From Candidatus Krumholzibacteriota bacterium (lineage in GTDB: Bacteria; Krumholzibacteriota; Krumholzibacteriia; JAJRXK01): a DNA stretch of 64,000 bases. Under the pieces are notes generated by a model. The model was not told the origin of the DNA. It made no database searches and saw only the letters and a program-made list of their open reading frames with translations. Shown one piece after another: positions 1 to 9,699 of the stretch (position 1 is its first letter; the number at the start of each line of letters is the position of its first letter). The stretch is from positions 21,231 to 85,230 of the forward strand of contig JAJDAC010000033.1 of assembly GCA_029262065.1 (NCBI GenBank), written 5' to 3'. A program made the position numbers and the translations under genes.

Positions 1-424
1 AGCGCAGCCAGCGTGCGCATGGACAAGTATGTCACGACAGTACTTCCGCGGTTGGAGGCAGACTGCCGATTGTCGAGGAGGCAAGCGCCGGGGTCAACCG
101 GCAGGGTGGGCACAAGCGGCCCCGGTCTCAACCATGCGAACCGGGACCGCGGTGCATTCCGAAGCGGGCTCCCACCTGGCGACGATGGTTGGACGAGGGC
201 CCAACCACGGCCGCTGCCTCGGAACATTTCGTCGGGCGCCGCCATCAAGCGGTGTGACGTACATAGGTGCATGACGCCTCCAGATCCGTGCGTCGCTTGA
301 GTCACTTTTTCCGCGTTTTCCAGTTCGTCGCTCATTCGATTACGTTTGTTGTTGGAATAGCACCGCAGGCATGATAGGGTCAATTCACACCCTGACGACT
401 CGCCCGTCCAAGGAGGCTCCCCGA
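1..424. other. Left-edge stretch without a supported gene
   Basis: I see no convincing gene here. The open frames on the plus strand (about 13-300) have arginine/glycine-rich, low-complexity translations, no ribosome binding site and no recognisable motif. The last 120 bases become T-rich (around 300-360), which would suit the promoter of the caspase-like gene that follows, but no good -35/-10 pair stands out. An AAGGAGG Shine-Dalgarno sequence at 410-416 belongs to that gene. Confidence 0.5.
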
Positions 425-3400
425 ATGCGTCGCAGCTTCGCGATTGCCCTGCTGTCGCTACTGTCCTTCTCCCTGTTCGCCACCGACCCCTCTCAGGCCA
501 TTACTCCGCAGGACGCCGAGAACCTGGTCATTCAACAGGTCATCACCCCCGACCCACTCGAGCCCCAGCTGGTGGCTTTCTTCTACCAGATGGGCCTGCC
601 CTCGCCGGCCCTGACCGTGGGTCAAACGGTGGAGTCGGTCGACGGGTTGGTCTCGTTCACGGCCACCGAGCCCACGTACTTCATATGGATCGACCGTGAG
701 GCCACGTTCGAGTGGTACCACCAGTCGCGCTTCGTGTTCGTGACCGAGGCCGCGGGAATCGTTACGACTTTCGACTCGGAGACGTGGCCCATCATCGACG
801 GTTCCGAGTACGAGGGGTTCACCGATTCAACCGGCGACAATTTCTACGGCGCCTATCCAGCCCTCATGCCTCCGCCGCCCGCTACCGCGCCACCCGTCAG
901 TTTGACCAAGGCGGTCGACCCCAACGCGTGCGCCCTGATTGCCATTGGAAAAAACCGAGATGGCGTCAACGAGAAGCAGTCGCGCCAGGTCGATACCAAC
1001 CGCATCGTAAAATACCTGCAGAACAACCCGCGCGGGCCTGAGTTGGCTGGTGCCAACATCAAGACCGAGCGCGGACCCCAAGGCAGCCTCTACTGCGGCG
1101 CAAGCATCCAGGACGTGTGCACGCAGATTACCAACATCCTGCAGAACCCCAATTGCAAGAAGTTCTACTTCTTCTACGCGGGGCACGGATCGAAAGGCAG
1201 CAACGCATCCATGGTGTTTCGAGGCGCCAATGGGGGTCGCGAGCCCATGACCTACGCCGAGTTGGGCAGAAAGATCCTCAACGCGGTGCCCTTGAACCAA
1301 GCACCTCCCGAGTTATGCATCGTCATTGAGGCGTGCTACAGCGGCAGCGTGGTCAAACAACTCAAGGACGTGCGCGTGGTCCGCAACGGCAAACCCGTGG
1401 GTCTGAAGGTCTCCGTGATCTCCAGCTCATCGTCGGACCAGGTGACGGAACGTTTCGGCGACGGGAGCGGCACGCCGTTTTACCTGGGTCTGGAGATCTG
1501 CTCGGCCGATCTACAAGCCAACCTCAATGGCGACAGCAAGATCAGCCTGTCCGAGGCCATCGCCTGGGCCCGTGCCGTAATCCCTCAGAACGCCACCCGG
1601 TTCCCGCGTATCGAGGGAATCGGCGTGGAAACGAACGTGGTGTTCAGAGGGTCAAAAACCATCAGCAAGGAGGTAAAGATCAAGGACCGCGGCAAGGGGA
1701 AGCCACGCGTATGCGAAGTGCTTGTAGGCTTCCGCGTACTCATCGATGGTGAATGGGAAAACGTCAACAAACGGTTCCTCTACCTCAGGAACGCCAGCTG
1801 CACCAAAACCAATGTCCCCAGGGTTCCCTTCCGGATTACATGCGAGAAGTTTGTCAACGGCGAACGAACCACGGTCATCGTGAAGGACAAGATCAGCATC
1901 AAGCTACCGCCGAAGGCGCGGGTCCCCCTGATTGGTCTGCCTGCCGACTGTATCGCCAACACCTGGAAAATCGAGGTCTTGGGTAAGAATGGCGAACCCG
2001 TCGGCAAAGGATCACCCGAAGTCGTAGAGACAAGATACCGGTGGATCAACGTACCCAGGGATGAAGATTTCCTGATCTACGAAGACTTTGCGATCGTACC
2101 CGGCGAGAGCCACACCAACGACCTGGGAGTCACACCGCCGTTCGCGCTGACGGCCGACCCGGTGTCGTTCACCGACATCGGAACCCTGGACACGCTGAAC
2201 GTGGCAATCCGAGGCATTATCCCTCCACCCACGCCCGGCGGCACCCCCTTCACCTGGTCCCACTTCGTGCCCACCAGCGGCGACTCGACCGAAATCAGCT
2301 ACGACTTCCGAACGCAGGGCGAAGTACCCGGCAACATCGGAGCCGGCGCCGGAATCTTGTACGAGGCTCTTTTTGTCGGTGGGGACATCGATGTGGTCGG
2401 TGGCTTCGCGGCCCTGGATCACTCGTCGGTCATGTTCATGACCGACGGAGCCAGCGCCTCTACGGCCCCGGGCGCAATCTTCGACATCATCGAAGGCGGT
2501 ATCGAAGCCGACGACGGCGCCTCGTGGACCACCGACTTCCGCGGCGACATGATGTGGAACAACGCGAGCCTATCGTCTCCGGCCAATGGCCTTCGGCTCG
2601 ATAGCGCCAGAGGTGGCCTCAGCGGCGTATGTGTGATGGACAGCGAGGGCCCGGGCCTGTTCCTGACCGGCGACCTCTCGATGATCGGCATGGACAACAT
2701 CACGCTGATCGGCAGCGCGGGCGCGGGGGTCGAAGCGGACGGCGCCGGCTTGACCGGCATCACCGGCCTGCTCGTGGTCGACAGCGGGACCGACGACATC
2801 GTACTGAGCAACGGCACCCAGCTGGTACTGCTCGATTCCTACTATGACGACACCAAGGTGTCGATCGATGCGACCTCGGCCCTCGGCCGACTGTGGTCCA
2901 CGTCGGTGCAGGTGCTCGACGCGTCGGCAACGGAATTGCCGGTGGCGGGCGCGACCGTGGATTTCTACCGGCTCGAGGGCGGGCCCCGCGTGTTCGTCGA
3001 CTCCAAGGTCACCGACGTGGACGGGGTCACCGACACGCTCGAGCTGGAGGCGACGTTTACCGACATCTCTGGGTCGACCGACCTGTCCAACTACGAGATC
3101 GACGTCACGGTGGGCGTGGGTCCAGGCGCGGCGACCATCACCATCCCCTACCGGGCCGAGGACAACAACGTGGTCACGCTCTACTGGGATGCGGCCACGG
3201 GCACCGAGCCACCACGCCAGCCCATCAGTGCGCTGCGGCTGGCACCCAATCCGTTCAACCCCAAGACCACCGTGTCGTTCGAGTTGGCGACCGGGGGAAA
3301 CACCACGGTCACGATTTCCAATGCACGAGGCGAACGCGTGAAGGTGCTCCACGCCGGTGTGCTTGGTCACGGCGAGCATCGGTTCGATTGGAATGGGCGC

Positions 3401-3499
3401 GACGATTCTGGTCAGGATGTGGCCAGCGGCGTGTACTACTTCCGGCTGGAGACCGCGTCGGGCCCGACCCAGATGAAGAAGGGCGTCCTGGTTCGCTAG
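425..3499 (+). CDS. Secreted caspase-like (C13/C14-type) protein with FlgD-like C-terminal domain
   Basis: Predicted secreted or surface cysteine peptidase of 1024 aa. The start is ATG 425, preceded by AAGGAGG, and opens a classic signal peptide (MRRSFAIALLSLLSF, cleavage after SQA). An ATG at 371 is in frame but lacks these. Residues about 165-420 form a caspase/legumain-like domain with the catalytic pair visible: His254 in YAGHGS and Cys304 in EACYSGS, each after a hydrophobic strand. A middle region (about 430-580) looks Ig-like, and residues about 680-810 are Gly/Asp-rich and beta-helix-like. Residues about 935-1024 are a FlgD-like Ig fold (NPFNPKTTVSFEL, WNGRDDSG, VASGVYYFRL), probably a sorting or surface-anchoring module as in the type IX secretion cargo of related phyla. 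The domain order is reminiscent of gingipains, but whether it is proteolytically active is inference. Confidence 0.85.
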   Translation: MRRSFAIALLSLLSFSLFATDPSQAITPQDAENLVIQQVITPDPLEPQLVAFFYQMGLPSPALTVGQTVESVDGLVSFTATEPTYFIWIDREATFEWYHQSRFVFVTEAAGIVTTFDSETWPIIDGSEYEGFTDSTGDNFYGAYPALMPPPPATAPPVSLTKAVDPNACALIAIGKNRDGVNEKQSRQVDTNRIVKYLQNNPRGPELAGANIKTERGPQGSLYCGASIQDVCTQITNILQNPNCKKFYFFYAGHGSKGSNASMVFRGANGGREPMTYAELGRKILNAVPLNQAPPELCIVIEACYSGSVVKQLKDVRVVRNGKPVGLKVSVISSSSSDQVTERFGDGSGTPFYLGLEICSADLQANLNGDSKISLSEAIAWARAVIPQNATRFPRIEGIGVETNVVFRGSKTISKEVKIKDRGKGKPRVCEVLVGFRVLIDGEWENVNKRFLYLRNASCTKTNVPRVPFRITCEKFVNGERTTVIVKDKISIKLPPKARVPLIGLPADCIANTWKIEVLGKNGEPVGKGSPEVVETRYRWINVPRDEDFLIYEDFAIVPGESHTNDLGVTPPFALTADPVSFTDIGTLDTLNVAIRGIIPPPTPGGTPFTWSHFVPTSGDSTEISYDFRTQGEVPGNIGAGAGILYEALFVGGDIDVVGGFAALDHSSVMFMTDGASASTAPGAIFDIIEGGIEADDGASWTTDFRGDMMWNNASLSSPANGLRLDSARGGLSGVCVMDSEGPGLFLTGDLSMIGMDNITLIGSAGAGVEADGAGLTGITGLLVVDSGTDDIVLSNGTQLVLLDSYYDDTKVSIDATSALGRLWSTSVQVLDASATELPVAGATVDFYRLEGGPRVFVDSKVTDVDGVTDTLELEATFTDISGSTDLSNYEIDVTVGVGPGAATITIPYRAEDNNVVTLYWDAATGTEPPRQPISALRLAPNPFNPKTTVSFELATGGNTTVTISNARGERVKVLHAGVLGHGEHRFDWNGRDDSGQDVASGVYYFRLETASGPTQMKKGVLVR

Positions 3500-3584
3500 G
3501 CCCATGACAATTGGCACGGTGGCGTGGCACAATGGTGCCTACGCCACCGCCCGCCAATGGTCAGATAGCAGAGGGAAGCCCACC

Positions 3585-4838
3585 ATGTTCGATTGGAAGT
3601 TCCGCGCGGCACTCGCCGCGGCCGGATTCGTAGTTGCCGCCGCCGTAGCCGCACCCGACGCGGGCGCCGAGTGGTCGGGAACCCAGGAGCAGCGCGAGGG
3701 CGTGCTGCACATCCTGAACTCCGACACTCCCCAACTACCGCCGCTGAAGATTACCCTGGACGAGCAATGGCGTATTGGCACCGACGACGACGACGAGTTC
3801 TTCGGAGTGATCTCCCGCGTCACGACCGACAGCGATGGCAACGTCTACGCTCTGGATTCCCAGCTCACCGAAGTCCGCGTGTACGACGCCGACGGCAACT
3901 ACCTGCGCACGGTGGGCCGCGAGGGCGAGGGACCGGGCGAGTTTCGCAACCCCAACGACATGTACCTGGGCCTGGGCGACAAGATCGGCGTGCTCCAGGT
4001 GTTCCCCGGCAAGGTCGTGCAGCTGAGCAAGGACGGCGACCCGCTCGACAACTTCCGGCTGCCGGAGGTCGAGGGCGGTGGCTTCCAATTGGTGTTCAAC
4101 GCCATGGCCACGCGTGACCGGTTGGTCATGGCCGGCGCTCAGATGGCCCGCGAAGGTCAGGAGCAGATGCAGGTGACCTACCTGAAGGCCTTCGCCGACG
4201 ACGGCACCGAGCTGGTGCATTTCTACGACGAAGCGCGCGAGAATCGGTTCGGCAACATGAAGTACGAGGAGTCGACCTTCTCGAACTTCCAACGACGCTG
4301 GACCCTGGGCGGCGACGGACGCGTGTACGCAGCCCTGACCTTTGGCGAGTATGTCATCCATGTATGGAACGCCGACGGCACACCCGACCGGGTCATTCGC
4401 CGCGACTCCTACGTGCCCGCCTCGCGCAATCGCGAAACCAAGAAACGCTTCCAACGATTGTACGACGGTGTGACCAGCTGGAATCCCAACTCGGAGTTTT
4501 CCGTCAGCGACCACCACGTGGCCGTGGGTTCGCTATCGGTACGCGGCGATGGCACGTTATGGGTTCTGAGCGGACACGGCACGTACGAAACCCCTGAGGG
4601 TGTGGCCGCGGCCTTCGATATCTACGACAGCGAAGGCCGCTTCGTGCGGCAGGCTCATCTGATCGGCGACTTCGATCCTACCGAAGACGCGACCTTCTTT
4701 CGCGATGGCCGCCTGTACGTGGTAACCAGCTCGTTCAGCTCGGTGCTCAGCTCCATGGGCGGCGGCGATGACGACGAGGCCATGGAAGAACCCGAACCGG
4801 TCACGTTGGTGTGCTACAAGCTCGTGTCGGAGTTGTAG
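3585..4838 (+). CDS. Secreted six-bladed beta-propeller protein
   Basis: A 417 aa exported protein. ATG 3585 follows GAGGGAAG and gives a signal peptide (FDWKFRAALAAAGFVVAAAVAAPDAGAEW). The remainder shows NHL/six-bladed propeller blades: short strands ending in D-x-D-G-N turns such as TDSDGNVYALD and VYDADGNYLRTVG, and the hallmark GREGEGPGEFRNP. Such proteins usually act as interaction or sensing scaffolds; no enzymatic residues are evident. A clear paralogue lies at 48765-49985 with the same GEFFGVI and GREGEGPGEF segments. The C-terminus is acidic (GGGDDDEAMEEPEP), followed by VTLVCYKL, a tail shared with the paralogue (MEVICYRL). The 3' end overlaps the convergent gene at 4814-5389 by 25 bases. 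Confidence 0.8.
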   Translation: MFDWKFRAALAAAGFVVAAAVAAPDAGAEWSGTQEQREGVLHILNSDTPQLPPLKITLDEQWRIGTDDDDEFFGVISRVTTDSDGNVYALDSQLTEVRVYDADGNYLRTVGREGEGPGEFRNPNDMYLGLGDKIGVLQVFPGKVVQLSKDGDPLDNFRLPEVEGGGFQLVFNAMATRDRLVMAGAQMAREGQEQMQVTYLKAFADDGTELVHFYDEARENRFGNMKYEESTFSNFQRRWTLGGDGRVYAALTFGEYVIHVWNADGTPDRVIRRDSYVPASRNRETKKRFQRLYDGVTSWNPNSEFSVSDHHVAVGSLSVRGDGTLWVLSGHGTYETPEGVAAAFDIYDSEGRFVRQAHLIGDFDPTEDATFFRDGRLYVVTSSFSSVLSSMGGGDDDEAMEEPEPVTLVCYKLVSEL

Positions 4839-5389
4839 TCGAAGCGAATCTGCTTACGGACCCCGGTCAGCGTGATGTATTGATAAGTCACCAGGCCAGG
4901 GCCGGCTTCGGCCGACAACTCCATACGGCCGTCCTGGATGCTCCCCAACCATTCGGCCACCACCGACAGAAAATCCAGAGCCTCGACGCGCTGGAATGTT
5001 CCCTGGCAAGGTGCGGTCAGCGGCACCATGCCATCGGACTGCGTGGAAAGATCGAACTGGGGGGCAGTGGTCCACGTCACGGTGAAGCGACGCGCATCGG
5101 GCGAACTACCGTTCACGAAGGAAACGCGCCGCCAGGTGCCACAGCGTCGGGTGGACAAGCGAATGTCCATCTCGAACTGGGCTTCGGCCACGGTTGTGGC
5201 CATGGTCACGGCCGTCAACGGTGGCACCGCTTGCTGTTTGCTGATGGCTGCGGCCGCCATTCTCAGCTCGGCCAGCTTCGCGTCCATGTCAATGGACGAC
5301 TGGGCCACGGCGCGGCCCGAAAAAATCAAACAAACGGCGAAACAAACAGACCACGAAAACTTCGAGGACGAAGTACGTAGATCAACCAA
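4814..5389 (-). CDS. Hypothetical exported protein
   Basis: 191 aa protein I do not recognise. Translation probably starts at TTG 5389, since AGGAGGGG sits five bases upstream. The first 30 residues form a signal peptide (hydrophobic FSWSVCFAVCLIFSG, then AVAQ-SS). The mature part has an alpha-helical start (MDAKLAELRMAAAAISKQQ), then beta-rich sequence with two cysteines (RRCGTW and APCQGTF) that could form a disulfide. It overlaps the end of the propeller gene tail to tail. The opposite strand is also open over the same region, but its translation is histidine/glycine-rich shadow sequence without a ribosome binding site. Confidence 0.6.
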   Translation of the reverse strand: MVDLRTSSSKFSWSVCFAVCLIFSGRAVAQSSIDMDAKLAELRMAAAAISKQQAVPPLTAVTMATTVAEAQFEMDIRLSTRRCGTWRRVSFVNGSSPDARRFTVTWTTAPQFDLSTQSDGMVPLTAPCQGTFQRVEALDFLSVVAEWLGSIQDGRMELSAEAGPGLVTYQYITLTGVRKQIRFDYNSDTSL

Positions 5390-5615
5390 AGGCCCCTCCT
5401 GTACGGAGTAGGCCGAGTATTCCCGCGACGTAGATTTTTCGGTGGGAAGGACAGCACGTCACGAAGTGCTCGGCATGGGATGTCGTGTCAAGTGAGCGCG
5501 ATGTCGAGCTTCAAGAATACGAATCGAGATAGCCCTCCGCACGAGGGAAACCCCCCATGCCATTCAGGCGAGACCCGCTGGCCATTTGGCTGTACCCTGC
5601 GCCATCCAGACCCAC

Positions 5616-7469
5616 ATGCCGCCCCACGGGAAGACGACCGTGCCCCAGGAACAACTCCAGACCCACATCGATCGCGCCCGCAAATGCCTGCGCGAGGTGT
5701 ATGGCTACGCCGAGTTCCGCCCCCACCAGGACGAAGTCATCGTCCACGTCATGCAAGGAAATAGCGCCGTGCTGGTCATGCCCACCGGCGCGGGCAAGTC
5801 GGTGTGCTACCAGATCCCCGGACTGTTGCGAGACGGAATCGGCGTGGTCGTTTCGCCCCTCATCGCGCTCATGCAGGACCAGGTGGACGCGATGCGCCAG
5901 CTGGGGGTACGCGCCTACTATCAGAACTCCATGCAGTCGGCGGCCGAACAAAACCAGGTGAGGGAGCTGATACAGAAAGGTGAAGTAGACCTTCTATATG
6001 TGGCGCCCGAAAGAGCCGTGAAGCCGGGGTTCATGCAGTCGCTGGAAGGCTGTGACATTTCGCTTCTGGCCATCGACGAAGCCCACTGTATTTCGCAATG
6101 GGGTCACGAATTCCGTCCCGACTACCGCGGGCTCGCCATGCTGCGCCAGGCCTGGCCCCACGTGCCATGTCTGGCGGTGACCGCCACCGCCGACGAACCC
6201 ACGCGACACGACGTGGCCGCCCAGCTGGGTATCTCGCGTGACGACGTGTTCGTTACTGGTTTCGATCGGCCCAACATCCAATACACCGTGCTGCCCAAGG
6301 CCGACGCGCGCAAACAACTCATGGGGTTCCTGGCCAGCCGGCGCGGCGAGGCCGGCATTGTGTATTGCGGCACACGTAAGCGCGTGGATTCCATTTCCCA
6401 GTGGTTGAGCGACCAGGGCTTCGAGGCGCTCCCCTACCATGCCGGCCTCAACAGCGAAACGCGGGCTCGGAACCAGAAACGTTTCCTACGCGAGGACGAC
6501 GTGGTGATGGTCGCCACCGTGGCGTTCGGTATGGGCATCGACAAACCCAACGTGAGATTCGTGGCCCACCTGGACCTGCCCAAGAGCCTGGAGGCGTACT
6601 ACCAGGAATCCGGACGCGCGGGTCGCGACGGCGAGCCCGCGGTAGCGTGGCTCAGCTACGGTCTGGGCGACGCGGTTCAGATTCGACAGATGATCGGCGA
6701 ACCCAGCGACGAGCAGACCCACCGCTGGACCGAGCTACGCAAGTTGGACCAACTCATTGGTTACTGCGAGTCCACCGGCTGCCGCCGCAACATGTTGTTG
6801 GGCTACTTCGGTGAATCGCGTGACGTGGGTTGCGGCAACTGCGACACCTGCCTGCACCCGGTCGAAACCTGGGACGCAACGGTACCGGCCCAGATGTTCC
6901 TGTCGTGCGTCCGGCGCACGGGCGAGCGTTTCGGCGTGGGACACATCATCGACGTGCTCACCGGCCGCGAGACCGAGAAGACCCAGCGCTACGGCCATAA
7001 CCAGCTTCCCACGTGGAAGGTAGGCGAAGAATACGGTTCGTCGGACTGGCGCTCGATTTCGCGCCAACTGGTGGCCATGCAACTGGTGGGCGTGGAAATC
7101 GCCAAGTACGGTTCGCTGCGTTTGAACGAGGCCAGTTGGGAAGTGTTGAAGGGCTCGCGCACGGTGGAACTGAAGAAGGAAACGCGCAAGCCCACCTCGA
7201 AACGCAGCCGCGCCAAGGCGGCCGCGGGTATCGAGAACCCCAGCGATCCCCAGACGGCGCTGTTCGAGCGCCTGCGCGACCTACGTGCATCGCTGGCGGC
7301 CGAACAGAACGTGCCACCGTACGTGGTGTTCCACGATCGAAGCCTGTGGGACATGGTGGCCCAGCGACCGGCCAACCTGGAAGACTTCGCCCAGGTGTCG
7401 GGCGTGGGCGCCAAGAAGCTCGAGCGCTACGGCGAGGCGTTTCTGCAGATGCTGCAGGATCCCGAATAG
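5616..7469 (+). CDS. recQ: ATP-dependent DNA helicase RecQ
   Basis: Superfamily 2 3'-5' DNA helicase acting in recombination and replication-fork repair. Motifs in order: motif 0 (YGYAEFRPHQDEVI), Walker A MPTGAGKSVCYQIP, DEAH box with the RecQ aromatic-rich loop (DEAHCISQWGHEFRPDYR), SAT-like AVTATA, motif V/VI with QESGRAGRDG. Next come the zinc-binding cysteines (CRRNMLLGYFGES, CGNCDTC), an RQC winged helix and a C-terminal HRDC domain (last 75 residues). Length about 617 aa is normal for bacterial RecQ. The start is uncertain: ATG 5616 is used here, but GTG 5640 has a better Shine-Dalgarno (GGGAAG). Just after the stop, GGGACCCGGGTCCC with a downstream T-run could be a weak terminator. 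Confidence 0.96.
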   Translation: MPPHGKTTVPQEQLQTHIDRARKCLREVYGYAEFRPHQDEVIVHVMQGNSAVLVMPTGAGKSVCYQIPGLLRDGIGVVVSPLIALMQDQVDAMRQLGVRAYYQNSMQSAAEQNQVRELIQKGEVDLLYVAPERAVKPGFMQSLEGCDISLLAIDEAHCISQWGHEFRPDYRGLAMLRQAWPHVPCLAVTATADEPTRHDVAAQLGISRDDVFVTGFDRPNIQYTVLPKADARKQLMGFLASRRGEAGIVYCGTRKRVDSISQWLSDQGFEALPYHAGLNSETRARNQKRFLREDDVVMVATVAFGMGIDKPNVRFVAHLDLPKSLEAYYQESGRAGRDGEPAVAWLSYGLGDAVQIRQMIGEPSDEQTHRWTELRKLDQLIGYCESTGCRRNMLLGYFGESRDVGCGNCDTCLHPVETWDATVPAQMFLSCVRRTGERFGVGHIIDVLTGRETEKTQRYGHNQLPTWKVGEEYGSSDWRSISRQLVAMQLVGVEIAKYGSLRLNEASWEVLKGSRTVELKKETRKPTSKRSRAKAAAGIENPSDPQTALFERLRDLRASLAAEQNVPPYVVFHDRSLWDMVAQRPANLEDFAQVSGVGAKKLERYGEAFLQMLQDPE

Positions 7470-7598
7470 GGACCCGGGTCCCAAGACCCCCCAAACATTT
7501 TTCTCGAATATCGACTGCGCCTTGGCGTGGGCGTTCGCGCATCTACAGGTGAAGGGCCACCAGGCCCTCATGACTGACACTGAACACTGGAGAACGCA

Positions 7599-8192
7599 AT
7601 GAACATCCGTAAGACCATTGAAATCAATCTTTTGACCGTCCTGCTGGCAAGCCTGGCCCTGACCGCCGGTTGCGGCAGCGACGACGCCATGGGGCCCGCA
7701 GCTCCCGCCGCGCCCGTCCCCATGGATCGGGTAACCGTTTCGTTCGACCAGATACAGGTGCGCCAGGCCTGCGACGGCGGCGCCACCGGCGAGTTCGGCT
7801 ACAAATTCTACGTCGTGGTCAGCCAGAATGGCTCCGAGGTAGCTACCTACCTCCCCAACGAGATCGTGCGATTCTCGGCCGCCAACAACAGCACCTACCG
7901 TCCCGCGCGGTCGGTATCGTTCATGGTTCCGCGCGACGACAACACCAGGATCACCGTGCGTGCATCGCTGCGGGAATACGACGGCGCGGTTGAAGAGTTC
8001 ACCCAGGGATACTTCGTGCCCCACGCCAACGAGACCAATGGCATCCCCTGGTCGCCGACCGACAACTTCAACTACGACAACTACTCTCCGGCCAATATGA
8101 GCGGGGTAATGAATCTGGAAGCGGGCTACAGCGCGTCCTGCGACGTGCGCATGATCTACTCGCTGACCGTGGAGCCCCAGGAAGACCAATAG
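7599..8192 (+). CDS. Hypothetical lipoprotein
   Basis: 197 aa predicted lipoprotein. The signal sequence carries a lipobox LTAGC, giving lipidated Cys25. The following stretch (GSDDAMGPAAPAAPVPMD) is a flexible linker. The rest is beta-strand-rich with two further cysteines (QACDGG near the start, SCDVRM near the end) that may be disulfide-bonded. It is followed directly by a strong intrinsic terminator, so it is probably monocistronic or last in its transcript. I do not recognise the family; periplasmic or outer-membrane location is inferred from the lipobox. Confidence 0.7.
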   Translation: MNIRKTIEINLLTVLLASLALTAGCGSDDAMGPAAPAAPVPMDRVTVSFDQIQVRQACDGGATGEFGYKFYVVVSQNGSEVATYLPNEIVRFSAANNSTYRPARSVSFMVPRDDNTRITVRASLREYDGAVEEFTQGYFVPHANETNGIPWSPTDNFNYDNYSPANMSGVMNLEAGYSASCDVRMIYSLTVEPQEDQ

Positions 8193-8222
8193 AGACAGCC
8201 GCCGAGCGTTCCGTCGGCTCTG

Positions 8223-8258
8223 GGAGGCCCGGCCAGGATGGCTGGGCCTCCTTTCTTT
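8223..8258 (+). terminator. Intrinsic terminator after the lipoprotein gene
   Basis: GGAGGCCCGGCC pairs with GGCTGGGCCTCC (8240-8251) as a 12-bp stem with a five-base loop. It is followed by TTTCTTT and lies 30 bases after the lipoprotein stop codon. Confidence 0.85.
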
Positions 8259-8278
8259 GCGACTGTGACAGTGCTAAC

Positions 8279-8306
8279 TTTGAAGCAGCGATGTTCCACG
8301 TATAAG
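8279..8306 (+). promoter_or_regulatory. Possible sigma70-type promoter of the Het-C-like gene
   Basis: TTTGAA (8279-8284) and TATAAG (8301-8306) are separated by 16 bases. They lie between a strong terminator and the next start codon, where a promoter is required. The match is moderate. Confidence 0.35.
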
Positions 8307-8326
8307 CCGGTCCCACGAGGTCGTAG

Positions 8327-9199
8327 TTGCTTCGATTCAAGACGATTCGATTCATGACAATAGGTTGGGTCATTGCGGCCGGCTTCTGGGCGACCGAGGC
8401 GAACGCCTTCATGCTCGACGTTCACGGCGAACTCACCAAGGCGTGCCTACGCGCCATGGGCTGGCGCAGCTCTCGCGCCATCGAACGCGTCATCGAGGCC
8501 AACATCGCCACCGACATCGCGCGCGTGCCCGGCCCCTGGCAGTACGCCCTGTGGCCCACCATGCCCAAGATCGCCGACTTCGTGCCGTTGGTGCGCGAAA
8601 TGGCCGAGCACACACCGCGGGAAGATCGCGGCACCCTGGCCTTCCACTTCAACTCGCTGTACTCGTTCGATGCCGTGGCCAGCGACTGGGCCGACATGGA
8701 CACGTGGTTGGAGGATCGACTCGACGAGCTACGCGACCACCCACCGGGCGCCAGGCGCGAACGACGTACGATCGCGGTCATGGGCCTCGTGGCCCACGCC
8801 GTGCAGGATTTCTACGTGCACTCGAACTGGGTGTGGCTGCTCAGCGATTCGATCGCCGACAACACGAATGGCCACGCATACCCGCTGTGGGAAGACCTGA
8901 TGGAACCCGACAGCGCATGGCTGAACGCGCACCCCAAGTTCGATCGCGAGGCCGTATTGGACCGCATGCGCGTATCAAACCAGGCGCGAAGCACCCACGA
9001 CCGCGAGGGCGGGCTGCAGACGGGGCGCATTCTGGGCGATCCCGCTTCGGAGCCCAAGCCGTGGAGACACCGGCACCCCAAGGACGAGTGGAGTGAAGCC
9101 CGGGAAGTCCTGGCCATTCGCTCCACGGCACTGTGGATCGAGCGTATCGAGACCACCCTTGGGTATTCTCCCTGGCGGCACCTCCCCACCGGCCGCTGA
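8327..9199 (+). CDS. Exported zinc-dependent phospholipase C / Het-C-like protein
   Basis: 290 aa exported, mostly alpha-helical protein. TTG 8327 gives a signal peptide with a basic start (MLRFKTIRF) and cleavage after EANA; ATG 8354 is in frame but would lose the basic region and has no better ribosome binding site. The central motif GLVAHAVQDFYVHSNWVW, around His157, with an early histidine (LDVHGELT) after the signal peptide, matches the zinc-binding pattern of the phospholipase C/S1-P1-like helical superfamily and Het-C domain proteins. Phosphoesterase or phospholipase activity is therefore plausible, but the substrate cannot be read from sequence. It sits alone between a terminator and a small hypothetical gene. 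Confidence 0.7.
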   Translation: MLRFKTIRFMTIGWVIAAGFWATEANAFMLDVHGELTKACLRAMGWRSSRAIERVIEANIATDIARVPGPWQYALWPTMPKIADFVPLVREMAEHTPREDRGTLAFHFNSLYSFDAVASDWADMDTWLEDRLDELRDHPPGARRERRTIAVMGLVAHAVQDFYVHSNWVWLLSDSIADNTNGHAYPLWEDLMEPDSAWLNAHPKFDREAVLDRMRVSNQARSTHDREGGLQTGRILGDPASEPKPWRHRHPKDEWSEAREVLAIRSTALWIERIETTLGYSPWRHLPTGR

Positions 9200-9307
9200 G
9201 CAACGCCGCGACCCATTCCTAACGGCCTCGGGGAGTGCTATGATTGACGACTTCCACGCAGGAATTGTACGACTGTCGGTACTGTATTTTTGGAGCCAAT
9301 CACCACC

Positions 9308-9682
9308 ATGCCGAACCTGGAACTCTTCCGCGGGATGACCGGCGATGACATCCTGGAGATCCTGAACCGAAAGTGGATTCGGCCCAACCGGCACGGTGAG
9401 ATCTACTTCGGCGAGCGGCAGTTCGAGCGGGTCATTGCCTTCGGGGCCGACCGCCGACGGAAGAAGGCATTCGCCGTGCGGGTGATGGTCACGGTACCGA
9501 AGGAAGCCAAGGTGGCTCGCTGCGCAACGCAGGGAGTGCCCGACACGGTGGTGATCACCACGCCCAAGCCGCTACGGGCCCAGGTGCTCGAAATGCACGT
9601 GCGCACCCTGCGCGATGGATTCGGCGAGTTCGAACAGGTCCAGGGCGAGTGGGAGATCCGGCGGTTTCTGGAGCTGATCTGA
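9308..9682 (+). CDS. Small hypothetical protein
   Basis: 124 aa, cytoplasmic by composition (no signal peptide or membrane segment), basic, mixed alpha/beta. ATG 9308 is chosen because GGAG lies 12 bases upstream; a TTG at 9290 is also possible. The core has alternating strands (RVIAFGADRRRKKAFAVRVMVTV, DTVVITTPKPL) and a C-terminal helix. It runs toward the tRNA-Lys on the other strand. Function unknown. Confidence 0.5.
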   Translation: MPNLELFRGMTGDDILEILNRKWIRPNRHGEIYFGERQFERVIAFGADRRRKKAFAVRVMVTVPKEAKVARCATQGVPDTVVITTPKPLRAQVLEMHVRTLRDGFGEFEQVQGEWEIRRFLELI

Positions 9683-9699
9683 GGCGGGCGGAAGGGAGT

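Noticed and set aside
2570..3532. Minus-strand frame opposite the caspase-like gene
   Set aside because: Composition is Arg/His-rich and typical of an antisense frame in high-GC DNA.
4811..5380. Plus-strand frame opposite the hypothetical exported protein
   Set aside because: The minus strand has a signal peptide and AGGAGG start; the plus frame has neither.
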